From NCBI GenBank assembly GCA_012842395.1, contig DUSX01000009.1, forward strand, positions 1 to 64,000: a stretch of 64,000 nt of DNA, written 5' to 3'. Numbering within the stretch: position 1 is the stretch's first letter; each line of letters starts with the position of its first letter. The notes beneath the pieces are model-generated. The model searched no databases, was not told where the DNA came from, and saw only the letters and a program-made list of their open reading frames with translations. Position numbers and translations under genes: made by a program. Positions 38,495 through 50,562 of the stretch are shown piece by piece. This stretch comes from Bacillota bacterium (lineage in GTDB: Bacteria; Bacillota; SHA-98; UBA4971).

Positions 38495-38740
38495 TTGGGA
38501 GAAGGCAAGTTCGACCCGGAGCTCGTGAGGGCGTTCAAGTTCTACGGCACCATCAGCTTCAACATCGCGGGTTCGATGGCCATAGGCTTTGCCGCGGGGC
38601 ACGCCCTCGACACAAGGCTCGGGACACGCCCGTGGTTCGCCGTGACGGGCTTCCTTCTTGGCGCCCTCGCGGGGTTCTGGGGCGTTTACAAGCTCGTCAT
38701 GTCCGAGTTCCGCGACAGACCACCGAGACCAAAACGTTGA
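38495..38740 (+). CDS. AtpZ/AtpI-type ATP synthase accessory protein
   Basis: 81 residues from TTG 38495, 7 nt after GGAGGTG. Two transmembrane segments (FNIAGSMAIGFAAGHALD and WFAVTGFLLGALAGFWGVYKLV) match AtpZ, which precedes atpI/atpB in Bacillota and is proposed to form a Mg2+/Ca2+ channel with AtpI. It opens the ATP synthase operon. Confidence 0.85.
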   Translation: MGEGKFDPELVRAFKFYGTISFNIAGSMAIGFAAGHALDTRLGTRPWFAVTGFLLGALAGFWGVYKLVMSEFRDRPPRPKR

Positions 38741-38766
38741 CATCCACTGAAGGGGGATAGCTCTGC

Positions 38767-39099
38767 ATGGCAGCAGGGTCACTCGCCGGCGCCCTTCTCG
38801 GGGCGCTTGATCTTTTGACGATGGTCCAAATGGCGAAGAAAGCCGCGGCCCTCAACCCGAACCGCGCATCGGCGCTTGTGCGCCGGGTTGCGCTCGGACG
38901 GATGGCCCTCGTGTTCGGGGCGCTGGCGCTGGGGGCGATGGTTCTCGGTCAGACATCGTTCCTGTGCATGGCGGCCGCCTACATCGTCGTTCGCCTGGGC
39001 GGGCTGTTCGTGATTGCTGCGAGGAGCCGCGCCGCCTGGCGGCGCACCGGCGTGGACGCGGGAGCGTCCCTGCGTGCCGACAGAGCAGAGCGAGGGTGA
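38767..39099 (+). CDS. atpI: AtpI-like ATP synthase subunit I
   Basis: 110 residues from ATG 38767. Hydrophobic segments at about 5-20, 42-60 and 65-85 and an Arg-rich tail. Position between atpZ and atpB plus the membrane pattern suggest AtpI, the c-ring assembly helper; sequence similarity is weak. Confidence 0.7.
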   Translation: MAAGSLAGALLGALDLLTMVQMAKKAAALNPNRASALVRRVALGRMALVFGALALGAMVLGQTSFLCMAAAYIVVRLGGLFVIAARSRAAWRRTGVDAGASLRADRAERG

Positions 39100-39150
39100 A
39101 CGGCGAGCCGTGACGGCTCCTTTCTCAGCGGGCTGATCGGAGGCGAGAAG

Positions 39151-39819
39151 ATGTCGAACGCTTCCAGCGAAATCGGTGCGCACATCGTGTTGCGCATTGG
39201 GATGTTCACGTGTCACCTGGACACCATCATCATGACGTGGATCGTAATGGCCCTGCTCGTGGCGGTGGCCGTGATCGCGACGCGCAGGATGAAGGATGTG
39301 CCAGGCGGCTTCCAGAACATGGTGGAGTACGGTGTGGAGGCTCTATGGGGTCTCGTGGTGGATAACGTGCCGCCGCGAGCCCGGGGCTGTTTCCCCGTCA
39401 TCGCGACTCTGTTCCTGTTCATACTGGTGGCGAACCTCATAGGGCTGGTTCCGGGCATGAAATCCCCGACGGCGGATATCAACGTGACGCTGGCGCTGGC
39501 CGCGGTGGTGCTAGGGCTCACGATCTATGCCGGGGCGTCCGTGAAAGGGGTGTGGGGGTACATCGTGGGATTTGTGAAGCCGAACCCACTCTTCCTGCCC
39601 CTGAATCTGATCGAGCTGTGCACCAGGGCGATCACACTGGCCCTACGTTTGTTCGGCAACATATTCGCTGGTGACGTCCTAGTGATCATCCTTGGCAAGC
39701 TGGTGGCCTACGCCGTGCCCACGGTGGGCCAGGCCTTCCACGTATTCGTGGGGGTGCTCCAGGCGTATCTCTTCGTGATGCTGTCCATCGCGTATGTCAC
39801 GGTGGCGGCCGAGGACTGA
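39151..39819 (+). CDS. atpB: F0 subunit a
   Basis: 222 residues from ATG 39151. The essential stator arginine is in RAITLALRLFGNIFAGD (about residue 167), and the NPLFLPLNLIE helix precedes it. Forms the two ion half-channels against the c ring. Five to six membrane helices, normal for Bacillota. Confidence 0.95.
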   Translation: MSNASSEIGAHIVLRIGMFTCHLDTIIMTWIVMALLVAVAVIATRRMKDVPGGFQNMVEYGVEALWGLVVDNVPPRARGCFPVIATLFLFILVANLIGLVPGMKSPTADINVTLALAAVVLGLTIYAGASVKGVWGYIVGFVKPNPLFLPLNLIELCTRAITLALRLFGNIFAGDVLVIILGKLVAYAVPTVGQAFHVFVGVLQAYLFVMLSIAYVTVAAED

Positions 39820-39978
39820 AGGGCGTCCGAACCCAGAGGACGGGCGTCCCCCGACGCGTCGTCGACGCGCGCGCGGCCGTGTGGCCACACAGGTGCGAGG
39901 TGGGCGGTCTCTCGTGACCGCCTGTGCGCCGCGCGTCCTCCGACGAACGACAAACTTACGTAAGGGAGAGGGGTTACC

Positions 39979-40233
39979 ATGACAGAGGTAATGCTTCTTA
40001 AGCTCATCTCAGTTGCTGCCATCTGCATCATCGTGTGCGTTGCAGCGCTCGTGGCCGGCTTGGGCGACGCCCACGTGGCCGGGAAGGCTGTGGACGGCAT
40101 CGCCCGTCAGCCCGAGGCGAAGGCATCGATCTTCTCGACCATGCTCATAGGTATCGGCTTGGTCGAGGCAACGCCTATCATAGCACTGGTTGTTGCGCTC
40201 ATCCTCCTCTACGCCAACCCATTCCTGGGGTGA
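39979..40233 (+). CDS. atpE: F0 subunit c (with Asp30 in helix 1)
   Basis: 84 residues, ring-forming proteolipid. The ion-binding carboxylate is Glu63 in GLVEATPII of helix 2; the polar loop ARQPEA is at 42-47. Helix 1 has Asp30 ([10 protein letters not shown]) at the position of Gln32 in the Na+-type Ilyobacter ring; Mycobacterium also has Asp there. The residue after the Glu is Ala64, where Na+ rings have Ser, so a proton ring is more likely. Confidence 0.95.
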   Translation: MTEVMLLKLISVAAICIIVCVAALVAGLGDAHVAGKAVDGIARQPEAKASIFSTMLIGIGLVEATPIIALVVALILLYANPFLG

Positions 40234-40355
40234 CCGCGAGGTAAAGAGGCGAGGCTGCCGGGCGCGGGCGGCGCGACAAGGTCATCCGCCCTCGAACCCG
40301 CGCGGCAGGAGTCCCATTGTCGCCCGGAGGAGGCGTGCAGAGGGGGGAATCTACG

Positions 40356-40859
40356 TTGATCCAGATCGACATGACGTTCTTTGCAAGCGTGCTCAACTTC
40401 CTGCTGCTAGTGGCGCTCCTCACGTTCTTCCTTTACCGGCCGATCCGGAAGTTCATGATGGACCGGCAGGACCGGATAAAGCAGTCTCTTGAGGAAGCAG
40501 CACGAAACCGCGCTGAGAGCGCGAAAATGAAGCAAGAGTACGAGGCCCGCCTCGCGCAGGCGAGCCGCGAGGCGCAGGAAATCATCGAGAAGGCCGTCGT
40601 CCAGGGGGAACGCGCCCAGACCGAGATACTGGAAGCCGCGCGGAAAGAGGCGAAGGCCATTCTCGAACAAGCCAGGGCCGAGGCTGCACGCGAACGGCAA
40701 GTGGCGTTTGAAGCCCTGCTCGACGATATCGTCGACCTGGTCGTGGCCACGGCCAGCGCAGTCACGGCAAAGAAAGTCAACCTCGCCGACGATGAAGCAG
40801 TCGTGAAACGCCTCATCGAGGAAGGTTGGCTGAGTGGCGCGGGGGAGCGGGAACTATGA
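40356..40859 (+). CDS. atpF: F0 subunit b (peripheral stalk)
   Basis: Start at TTG 40356 after AGGGGGG; 167 residues. One N-terminal membrane helix ([20 protein letters not shown]), then the long charged coiled coil, ending in [26 protein letters not shown], the normal b terminus. It overlaps atpA (ATGA). No delta N-terminal domain is fused to it. Confidence 0.94.
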   Translation: MIQIDMTFFASVLNFLLLVALLTFFLYRPIRKFMMDRQDRIKQSLEEAARNRAESAKMKQEYEARLAQASREAQEIIEKAVVQGERAQTEILEAARKEAKAILEQARAEAARERQVAFEALLDDIVDLVVATASAVTAKKVNLADDEAVVKRLIEEGWLSGAGEREL

Positions 40860-42698
40860 GACCCATCAGAAAGAGGACACAGCCGCCGGCCGAGCGGCCG
40901 GTGCGCGTCATCGTGAGAACGGCCCGCCCACTGTCACCCGAGCTCGGGGAGACGATCCGGACGCGTGTGTCGGAGGGGCTGGGCAGGCCGATCCTCCTCT
41001 TCTTCGAGGAGGATCCCTCTCTTCTGGGCGGGATCACGCTTCAAATCGGTAACACCGTCGTGGACGCGAGCCTGAGCCGGAGCCTGGAGGAGATTCGGGC
41101 GAAACTCGCGGAGTACTTCCACCTGGCGGCGCTGGGCACGGCTCCGGGAGTACCCGGCGGCGAGCCTGAGGGCGACTGGAAGGGCCCGAAGCTCACGTCA
41201 GAGATGCTCAGAACAGCCATCGAGCTCGTGAAGAAGCATACGCCCGCCCCGGTGGTAGAAGAGGTCGGCACCGTCATCTCCGTGGGAGACGGCGTAGCGA
41301 GGATAAGCGGCCTTCCGTCGGCGATGGCCGGAGAGCTCGTAGTGTTCGACGGCGGCGGTGAGGGTATGGTCCTCGACCTTGACGTGGACGCCGTGGGGTG
41401 CATCGTCTTCACGGGCGCGGAGAGGATCACCGAGGGGTCCGTCGTGCGATGCACGGGAAGGGTCGCGGACGTGCCTGTGGGCGAGGAGCTCCTTGGGCGG
41501 GTCGTGAACCCTCTCGGCGAGCCGCTGGACGGCAAGGGGCCGATCCTGGCGCGGGCGAGGCGCTATATCGAGAGCCCCGCACCGGGCGTGGCGGAACGCG
41601 AGCCTGTGAGCGTGCCGCTGCAGACCGGGATTCTGGCGGTGGACGCGATGGTGCCGATCGGGCGCGGCCAGCGCGAGCTCATCATCGGTGACCGCCAAAC
41701 CGGAAAAACGTCGATCGCTGTGGATGCCATAATCAGCCAGAAGGATACGGGGGTGCTATGCATCTACGTGGCCATAGGCCAGAAGGCCTCGAGCATAGCC
41801 CAAACCGTCAGCGTGCTCGAGGAGCACGGGGCGCTCCCATATACCACGGTCGTGGCGGCGTCCGCGAGCGATCCAGCGCCGCTTCAGTACATCGCGCCAT
41901 ACGCGGGCTGCGCCATGGCTGAACACTTCATGTACAGCGGCAGGGACGTCCTTATAGTGTATGACGACCTGTCCAAGCACGCAGCCGCTCACCGGGAAGT
42001 CGCGCTGCTGCTGCGCAGGCCGCCGGGCCGCGAGGCTTATCCAGGGGATGTCTTCTACATCCATGGCCGCCTCCTGGAACGTGCGGCCAAGCTCTCGAAA
42101 GAACGCGGCGGCGGGTCGATGACCGCTCTACCGATAGTGGAGACGCTAGCGGGCGATGTCTCGGCGTACATCCCCACCAACACCATATCGATCACGGACG
42201 GTCAGATCTATCTCGAGAGCGACCTGTTCTTCTCGGGCGTGCGGCCGGCGGTGAACGTCGGGCTCTCCGTGTCGCGCGTGGGCGGGGACGCGCAAGTGCC
42301 GGCCATGCGCGAGCTCTCGTCCCACCTGCGCCTTGACCTCGCGCAGTACCGAGAGCTCTCAGCGTTCGCCCAGTTTGGCTCCGACCTGGACAAGGCCACC
42401 CAGGCGCAGCTTCGCCGGGGCGAGCGGATAGTGGAGGTGCTGAAGCAGCCAAACCACGAGGTGCTCACAGTCGAGGAACAGGTGGTCACGCTGTTTACGC
42501 TGACCGGTGAGACGCTGGACGACATCCCCGTGGACCAGACGAGGTGGTTTGTGAAGGAATTCCTCGTCCATGTGAAGGACGCGTACCCGTCCATCATGCG
42601 CCGGATCCGAGACACAGGCCGCATCGACGAGGTGAGGGCGGACCTCGCCCGGGCGCTAGACGAGTTCAAGAGGGATTTCGCAAGGATGGTGGAGCGCC

Positions 42699-42715
<17 letters not shown>
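40856..42715 (+). CDS. atpA: F1 subunit alpha with the delta C-terminal domain fused at its N-terminus
   Basis: 619 residues against about 500-510 for ordinary alpha. Residues about 14-90 match the C-terminal domain of the delta (OSCP) subunit: [20 protein letters not shown], then [33 protein letters not shown], including the DPSLLGG motif at 53-59. After a Gly/Pro linker (91-111) the usual alpha begins ([35 protein letters not shown]). Walker A GDRQTGKT is at 278-285, and the arginine finger region [15 protein letters not shown] is intact. No separate atpH is present: b ends normally and overlaps this start. Three alpha subunits per enzyme would mean three delta C-domains. Confidence 0.95.
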
Positions 42716-45180
<2,465 letters not shown>

Positions 45181-45183
45181 GCC

Positions 45184-45636
45184 GTGTCCAAGACTCTGCG
45201 CCTTGAGGTGGTCACGCCCGACAGGCTCGAGTTCTCGGGCGACGTGGAATCGGTCATCGCGCCAACCGTTTCGGGGTATATCGGCATCCTTCCGGGGCAC
45301 ATACCCCTGATAGCGAGGCTTGCCGTGGGGGTGCTCACCGCGCGAACGGGCGATTCGCGCCTTATGCTGGCCGTAAGCGAGGGATACATGGAGGTCTCGC
45401 CCACGAAGGTGATCATCCTGGCCGAGGCCGCCGAGATGCCCGGGGAGATCGACGTCCAGCGGGCCCTGGAGGCTAAGCGCCAAGCAGAGGAGATTCTCGC
45501 TACCAGCAAGGAGCATGTGGTGCTGACGCGCGCGCGGGCGTCGCTACAGAAGGCCCTCAATAGGCTCAAGGTCGCGAAATACCAGAATGGGGGCGGGCAG
45601 GGATCTGCCTCGACTCCGGAGAAAATAGGGGAGTAA
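45184..45636 (+). CDS. atpC: F1 subunit epsilon
   Basis: 150 residues from GTG 45184. The beta-barrel domain (LRLEVVTPDRLEFSGDVESV, GYIGILPGHIPLIARLAVG) and the two C-terminal helices (about 88-135) are present. It ends with a Gly-rich tail of about 15 residues. Regulates hydrolysis and completes the operon. Confidence 0.94.
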   Translation: MSKTLRLEVVTPDRLEFSGDVESVIAPTVSGYIGILPGHIPLIARLAVGVLTARTGDSRLMLAVSEGYMEVSPTKVIILAEAAEMPGEIDVQRALEAKRQAEEILATSKEHVVLTRARASLQKALNRLKVAKYQNGGGQGSASTPEKIGE

Positions 45637-45677
45637 GGCAAACGGGGCCAGTGGAGGCCAGTGAAGGAGGTCGAAGG

Positions 45678-46796
45678 ATGAGGATCGAGCCGTTCTCCAT
45701 CGAGAGATGGTTCGGCCGCTACGAATTCACTGCTAGGTACAATATCGCCGAGAGCTGCGTGAAGGCCTTCACCCTTGCAGAGCTCACGGAAGTTTGCGGG
45801 GTCGACGCGCTCCACGGGGACGTGCCTGTAGATCTCGGGTACACGGACAGCCGGGGTCTCCCGGAGCTCCGCGAGGAGATCGCGAGGATGTACCCCGGGC
45901 GCGGTCCGGAAAACGTGCTTGTAACCACGGGGGCGATCGAGGCGAACTTCCTCGTCTTCGCGGCGCTCCTCGGGCCGGGGGACACGGTGATCTCGGAATT
46001 CCCAGCGTATCAGCAACTTTATGAGGTCCCGCGTTCCCAAGGGGCGGATGTGAGACTTTGGCGCCTCACGGAGGAGAAGGGCTTCAGGCCCGACATATCG
46101 GAGCTCGAGGACCTCGTGGGACGCGGCGCCAAGATGATCGTTATCAACCATCCTCACAACCCCACAGGTGCTCCGATAGACGCGGGGAGCATGGCTGCGG
46201 TATGCGAGATCGCTGAGCTGTGCGGCGCGGTGCTCCTCTCGGACGAGGTTTACCGAGGACTGTCGCTCTCCGACGGGGTGGCCTCGCCATCGGCACAGAG
46301 GTTTTCGGACGACGCTGTAAGCGTGGGCAGCATGTCGAAAGCCTACGGCCTCTCGGGGCTGCGGATCGGGTGGATAGTGGGGCCCGAGGAGGTTATCGAG
46401 AAGTGCTGGGCGCTTCGCGATTACACGTCCATATGCCCCGCCGGGCCCTCACAGCTTCTCGCGCTTGCCGCCCTCCGGAACTCCGAGAAGGTGTTGGCCA
46501 GGAGCCGATCGATTGCGCGCAGGAACTTCGCGGTCCTCGACGAGTGGGCTCGAGCGAACGCGGATCTCGTGCGTTACGTCCCTCCCAGGGAGGGCGTGGT
46601 CGCCTTCGTAAAGTATGCAGCCGACGTGCCGTCCATCGATATCGCGACCGAGCTCGTAACCCAGGACGGTGTACTGGTGGTCCCGGGCTCATGCTTCGAG
46701 ACCGAGGGCTATCTGCGCATCGGCTTCGGGGGCGACACGAACACCCTCGAGGCTGGCCTGGACCTGCTTGCGAGGCGGCTTGCGTCCAAGACTTGA
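45678..46796 (+). CDS. class I/II aminotransferase (PLP)
   Basis: 372 residues from ATG 45678 after GAAGGAGG. The PLP lysine is Lys221 in SMSKAYGLSGLRIGW; NHPHNPTGAP and SDEVYRGL are conserved. The N-terminal FSIERWFGRYEFTARYNIAES pattern is that of a subgroup related to capreomycidine-synthase-type enzymes, but the substrate cannot be told. It is 41 bp after atpC in the same direction. Confidence 0.85.
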   Translation: MRIEPFSIERWFGRYEFTARYNIAESCVKAFTLAELTEVCGVDALHGDVPVDLGYTDSRGLPELREEIARMYPGRGPENVLVTTGAIEANFLVFAALLGPGDTVISEFPAYQQLYEVPRSQGADVRLWRLTEEKGFRPDISELEDLVGRGAKMIVINHPHNPTGAPIDAGSMAAVCEIAELCGAVLLSDEVYRGLSLSDGVASPSAQRFSDDAVSVGSMSKAYGLSGLRIGWIVGPEEVIEKCWALRDYTSICPAGPSQLLALAALRNSEKVLARSRSIARRNFAVLDEWARANADLVRYVPPREGVVAFVKYAADVPSIDIATELVTQDGVLVVPGSCFETEGYLRIGFGGDTNTLEAGLDLLARRLASKT

Positions 46797-46838
46797 CGTG
46801 CTGACCCCGTGTCACGCGGTGGTTTCGTTGTGCTTTCG

Positions 46839-46867
46839 TTGCTAGCCGTTCCACGCAAAGGTATAAT
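46839..46867 (+). promoter_or_regulatory. promoter of the thymidylate-kinase-like gene
   Basis: TTGCTA (46839-46844), 17-bp spacer, perfect TATAAT (46862-46867). GAAGAGG lies close to the ATG at 46910. Confidence 0.75.
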
Positions 46868-46909
46868 ATAACCGAAGCAGGCAGGAACGAGTTTGAAGAG
46901 GAGTCGCCG

Positions 46910-47686
46910 ATGGAAAAGGGTAAATTCATTGTTATCGAAGGGATAGACGGGTCAGGGGTCACGACGGAAGCCGTCAAGCTCAAGGAATACGTAGCAACCA
47001 AGCTCAACCTCCCCGTCCATCTCACGAAAGAGCCCACGGATGGCCCGGTCGGAGGGCTTATCCGGACGATTCTGGCGAAAAGGGTGGGCGGACCCTCTCG
47101 CAACGGCAAGTTTGAGAGCATTGATCCGAGGTGTCTGGCCCTTCTCTTCGCAGCCGACCGCGTCGATCACCTCGAGGTAGACATTCGCCCGAAGCTGGAG
47201 GGCGGCGTCGTGGTCATATGCGACAGGTACATCCTTTCGTCCCTCGCTTATCAGTCCCTCAACGTGGATAGGCGGTGGCTCGAGCAGATAAACGCCAAGG
47301 CCATCACGCCCGATCTCACCATCTACCTGCAGGTGCCGCCGCTCGTGGCCGAGCGGCGCCGGAACCAGGCGCGCTGGCACGTGGAGCTCTACGAGGAGAC
47401 TCCTAAACTCGAGAAAGTTGCGGAGAACTATCTTGAGGCCATTAGCGAGCTGCGCAGGCGAGGCCAGAGGGTGGAGATCATTGACGGCAACAGGCCTATG
47501 CGCGAGGTCCACCGCGACATAGTGGCGCTGGTGAAGCCGCTCCTCACCACGAAGGCGCTGTCCGGCCGCAAGAGGCGCCGGCCGGCCGCCGGTGAGCTGC
47601 CGCTCAACATGCCGCTCGCAGGAGAGGGAGAGCCGGAGGCGCCCGGAGCGAACGGGCCTGAGGCGAAGGAGGCCGTGGTTCGATGA
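46910..47686 (+). CDS. tmk: thymidylate-kinase-like protein lacking the P-loop lysine
   Basis: 258 residues. The dTMP-kinase pattern is clear: FIVIEGIDGSGVTTE at about 6-20, the DRY motif ICDRYILSSLAYQ near 103-115, and TPDLTIYLQVPP. But the P-loop is GIDGSGVTT: Val stands where GxxxxGK[ST] needs Lys (codons ggg gtc acg acg). Other kinase positions look normal. The C-terminal 45 residues are a Pro/Ala/Glu-rich tail absent from ordinary Tmk. It may be a changed kinase or a non-catalytic homologue. DUF6504-like gene overlaps its stop. Confidence 0.85.
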   Translation: MEKGKFIVIEGIDGSGVTTEAVKLKEYVATKLNLPVHLTKEPTDGPVGGLIRTILAKRVGGPSRNGKFESIDPRCLALLFAADRVDHLEVDIRPKLEGGVVVICDRYILSSLAYQSLNVDRRWLEQINAKAITPDLTIYLQVPPLVAERRRNQARWHVELYEETPKLEKVAENYLEAISELRRRGQRVEIIDGNRPMREVHRDIVALVKPLLTTKALSGRKRRRPAAGELPLNMPLAGEGEPEAPGANGPEAKEAVVR

Positions 47687-47985
47687 TCGGTTTCCACCAC
47701 GAGAAGATCGAGGTAGCTCGCTCGGGCGAGAGCCTCGATCCCGTTGCCCTCAAGTGGAGGGACAAGGAATACAAGATCACGCAGATCAAAAAGGTGTGGC
47801 AGGACGCGGCGTTCGCCGGCCCCGCCTCGGGGCGCGGCCGTTCCAGGAGCTGGTGGGACCAGCACGGGCGGACGTTCTATCGGGTTGCGGTTGACAGCGG
47901 CCAGACGCTGGATATCTACTTCGACCCGAGAAAGGAAGAATGGTACCTGAGCAAGAGCTGGAACCTGCCCACTGAGGAGACGTAG
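47683..47985 (+). CDS. small protein, DUF6504-like
   Basis: 100 residues, start ATG 47683 overlapping the previous stop (ATGA). Pattern: LDPVALKWRDKEYKITQIKKVWQD, a Trp pair (SWWDQHGRTFYRVAVD) and LDIYFDPRKEEWYLSKSW. This resembles the DUF6504 family from memory. Function unknown; translationally coupled to the kinase-like gene. Confidence 0.6.
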   Translation: MIGFHHEKIEVARSGESLDPVALKWRDKEYKITQIKKVWQDAAFAGPASGRGRSRSWWDQHGRTFYRVAVDSGQTLDIYFDPRKEEWYLSKSWNLPTEET

Positions 47986-47987
47986 GC

Positions 47988-49289
47988 GTGCGCGGAAGTG
48001 TGCCGACGGTCCTGCACTCGTACCTCGACAAGATCCGATCGTTTTCCCCCAATGCGAAGCTGTTTCTCCTCAGCAGCGCGCTGGCCTCGGTCCAATCGGG
48101 GATATTCCAAGTTGTCCTGGCGCTGTACATCGTGGCCCTCGGCCACGCCCGCGATTTCCTCGGGGTCATAACCGGGTTCGGCGCGCTCGTCACCGGCATC
48201 GTGAGCCTTCCGGCCGCCGCGGTCGCGCACGCGACCGGGCATCGGAGGGCCCTTCTGGCGGGCGCAATCCTGTCGTCCCTCGGTGCGCTTGGCATCGCTG
48301 TCTTTTCGTCACGGGATGTCCTTCTGTTCTTTGAAGCATGCCTCGGCGCCGGCACCGCGTTCACCTTCGTGAACACCGCGCCCTTCCTCGCCGAGAACAG
48401 CGGTGACGCGGAGAGGGCCTATCTTTTCAGCGTGAACAGCACGATGTTGCTGGCTGTTGCGGTGGTGGGGAACTCCCTCGGCGGCGCGCTGCCTGAGGTC
48501 TTTGGCAGACTTGCGCCTGGTTGGAACCCATCTGGAATGGGGCCGCTCCGCGCGACCATGCTGGTCGGAGTGGCCTTCGTGGCAGCCTCGGCAGCCCCGC
48601 TGGTGGCGCTCAAGGAATCGAGCTTTCACCGTGTCCGCGAGGCCGCTTCGCGCCTACCGGACGTGAGCTGCAGCGACACCAAGGCGCATCTCATCGTGAT
48701 TGGGCGGTTCGTTACGACCTCCGTCGTGACGTCGCTGGGCGCGGGCCTGATGATCCCATTCCTTCCCGTCTTCCTGGCGGACAAGGGCGCGTCGCCGCCC
48801 GTCATCGGGCTCGTGTTTGCCGGCTCCATGGTCATGACGATGGCGGGCACTCTCCTTGCACCGCTCTTGGCGGAGCGATGGGGCAGCGTGAAAACGGTTG
48901 CGGTGACCCAGATCGCATCGGTGCCCTTCCTCGTCGCCATGGCGCTTGCCCGGGACACCGCGGTGATCGTGCCGGCCATGTTGCTGCGCTCAGCACTGAT
49001 GAACATGTCTGGCCCCGTGGACTCCAGTTTCAGTATGGAAGCGGTCTCGGCACGGGACCGGGCGATCCTCAGCAGCCTGCGGGGGATGGCTTGGAACATC
49101 AGCTGGGCGGGAGGTAGCGTAGCGGGCGGGGTCATGATCGAGCGCTTCGGTTATGCCGTGCCGTTTCTGATTACAGCTACGTTGTACCTTGCATCCGCCA
49201 TCATGTACGTGCTATTCTTTTCTAAACTAGACTTGCGCCAGTCCCGGATGGCAGGACATCACCCCCGGCCACGGTCGCAAGGTCGCTAG
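47988..49289 (+). CDS. MFS transporter
   Basis: 433 residues from GTG 47988, two bases after the previous stop. About 12 hydrophobic segments, with the motif-A-like loop after TM2 (AHATGHRRALLAGAIL). A drug/sugar-type exporter or importer; the substrate cannot be inferred. The last residues are basic. Confidence 0.85.
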   Translation: MRGSVPTVLHSYLDKIRSFSPNAKLFLLSSALASVQSGIFQVVLALYIVALGHARDFLGVITGFGALVTGIVSLPAAAVAHATGHRRALLAGAILSSLGALGIAVFSSRDVLLFFEACLGAGTAFTFVNTAPFLAENSGDAERAYLFSVNSTMLLAVAVVGNSLGGALPEVFGRLAPGWNPSGMGPLRATMLVGVAFVAASAAPLVALKESSFHRVREAASRLPDVSCSDTKAHLIVIGRFVTTSVVTSLGAGLMIPFLPVFLADKGASPPVIGLVFAGSMVMTMAGTLLAPLLAERWGSVKTVAVTQIASVPFLVAMALARDTAVIVPAMLLRSALMNMSGPVDSSFSMEAVSARDRAILSSLRGMAWNISWAGGSVAGGVMIERFGYAVPFLITATLYLASAIMYVLFFSKLDLRQSRMAGHHPRPRSQGR

Positions 49290-49292
49290 TCT

Positions 49293-49517
49293 CTGAGCAC
49301 GGTGCCATGAGTTTTCGTCTGTTTTCCTGAGGGTGCCAGGCTCGCCGGAGTTTGCACGACGTGTGCGGAGAATCCGGCTATTCTCGCACGCCAAATCCGG
49401 ACGAGGCGCGGCGCCGCAGGCCGCAAGGTGCGCCTTCCCCGCAGCGTAGGGCCGACAGCCTCAGGAGGCAGAGTCTCCGCACTGAAACGCAGCGTGAGCT
49501 CCTGGCGATGCACTCGG
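49293..49517 (-). repeat. dispersed repeat A, copy 6 (reverse orientation)
   Basis: Begins CTGAGCACGGTGCCATGAG with the GTTTTCGTCTG arm, i.e. the right end of the other copies reversed; the core (CGCACACGTCGTGCAAAC, GGCGCCGCGCCTCGTCCGGA in the minus sense) is also reversed. The far end near 49517 is degenerate. It starts 3 bp after the MFS stop. Confidence 0.65.
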
Positions 49518-49727
49518 GCGCTAGCGGCCTGTGCCTTGCTTGTAGGCCCCCAGCCCTGCACCTAGTACCCCACATGGCCCAGGCTTGCGCGGTCCAGGAG
49601 GAGCCGGGCAAAGAGCGAAGGGGTAGAGTGAAGGGGTGCGGCGATCCAGAGCAGGGCCAGGCGGGTCCGGCGGCGGGCCCTGGCCGTGGTCGCAGGCGGG
49701 AAGGGCGCTACGTGGGAGGAGAATCCC

Positions 49728-50465
49728 GTGATTGCGGAGCCGATGATCAGAGTGGTCGGGCTGAACAAACGCTTCGGACGGTTGCACGTCCTGCGCGACG
49801 TGAGCTTCCAAGTCGCCAGGGGCGAAGTCGTGGTCATCCTTGGGCGCAGCGGCTCCGGAAAGAGCACGCTTCTCAGATGCCTGAATTATCTCGAGCCCCC
49901 GGACAGCGGCGAGGTGTGGATCGACGGCCAGCGCATCGACCCGCGAAGGACTAACCTGCAGGCGTTGCGCGAGGAAATGGGCTTCGTGTTTCAACACTTC
50001 AACCTCTTCCCCCACCGGACCGCCCTCGACAACGTTACCCTTGCCCTACGCGTGGTGAAGAAGGTGCCGGAGGCACAGGCGAAGGAGATCGGCATGGCCA
50101 TGCTCGCGAAGGTGGGACTCGCCGCGAAGGCCGACGCTTACCCGGACCAGCTCTCAGGGGGCCAGCAGCAGCGCGTGGCGATAGCGCGGTCGATGGCCAT
50201 GAACCCCAAGGTGATGTTGTTCGACGAGCCTACCTCGGCCCTCGACCCCGAGCTCATCGGCGAGGTGCTCGCCGCAATGGAGGATCTTGCGAAGGCGGGC
50301 ATGACGATGATCGTTGTAACACACGAGATGGGCTTTGCGCGACGCGTCGCGCAGAGAGCGCTCTTCATGCACGAGGGATCGTTCATAGAGGAAGGGACGC
50401 CGGCTGAGCTTTTCGAGAACCCGAAAACGCCCGAGGCGAGAACCTTCATCAGCTCGATTCTCTGA
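49728..50465 (+). CDS. ABC transporter ATP-binding protein, polar amino-acid type
   Basis: Start GTG 49728, 6 nt after GGAGGAG; 245 residues. Walker [11 protein letters not shown]-loop [16 protein letters not shown], signature LSGGQQQR, Walker [15 protein letters not shown] and H-loop VTHEMGF are all intact. The sequence is of the GlnQ/HisP type that energises amino-acid uptake. No permease or binding protein gene is near: repeats lie on both sides. Confidence 0.92.
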   Translation: MIAEPMIRVVGLNKRFGRLHVLRDVSFQVARGEVVVILGRSGSGKSTLLRCLNYLEPPDSGEVWIDGQRIDPRRTNLQALREEMGFVFQHFNLFPHRTALDNVTLALRVVKKVPEAQAKEIGMAMLAKVGLAAKADAYPDQLSGGQQQRVAIARSMAMNPKVMLFDEPTSALDPELIGEVLAAMEDLAKAGMTMIVVTHEMGFARRVAQRALFMHEGSFIEEGTPAELFENPKTPEARTFISSIL

Positions 50466-50562
50466 CGCCTGAGCGAGCGGGCTCTTGTCAAGTCCGGTCC
50501 CGATGACGCTTCTTCATGATGCTTCTTAAGGGTAAAGGCGGAGGTGTCCCCGGCGGCAGCGC

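Noticed and set aside
39979-40233. A four-residue deletion in helix 1 of the c subunit
   Set aside because: Aligning back from the ARQPEA loop shows no gap; only the glycine pattern is altered and Asp30 replaces Gln.
40826-40906. Delta-alpha fusion as a simple frameshift or misassembly artefact
   Set aside because: The delta-like part, linker and alpha are in one frame, start with an ATGA overlap to atpF, and b is full length; a frameshift would not remove the delta N-domain so cleanly. Confirmation in other genomes is still needed.
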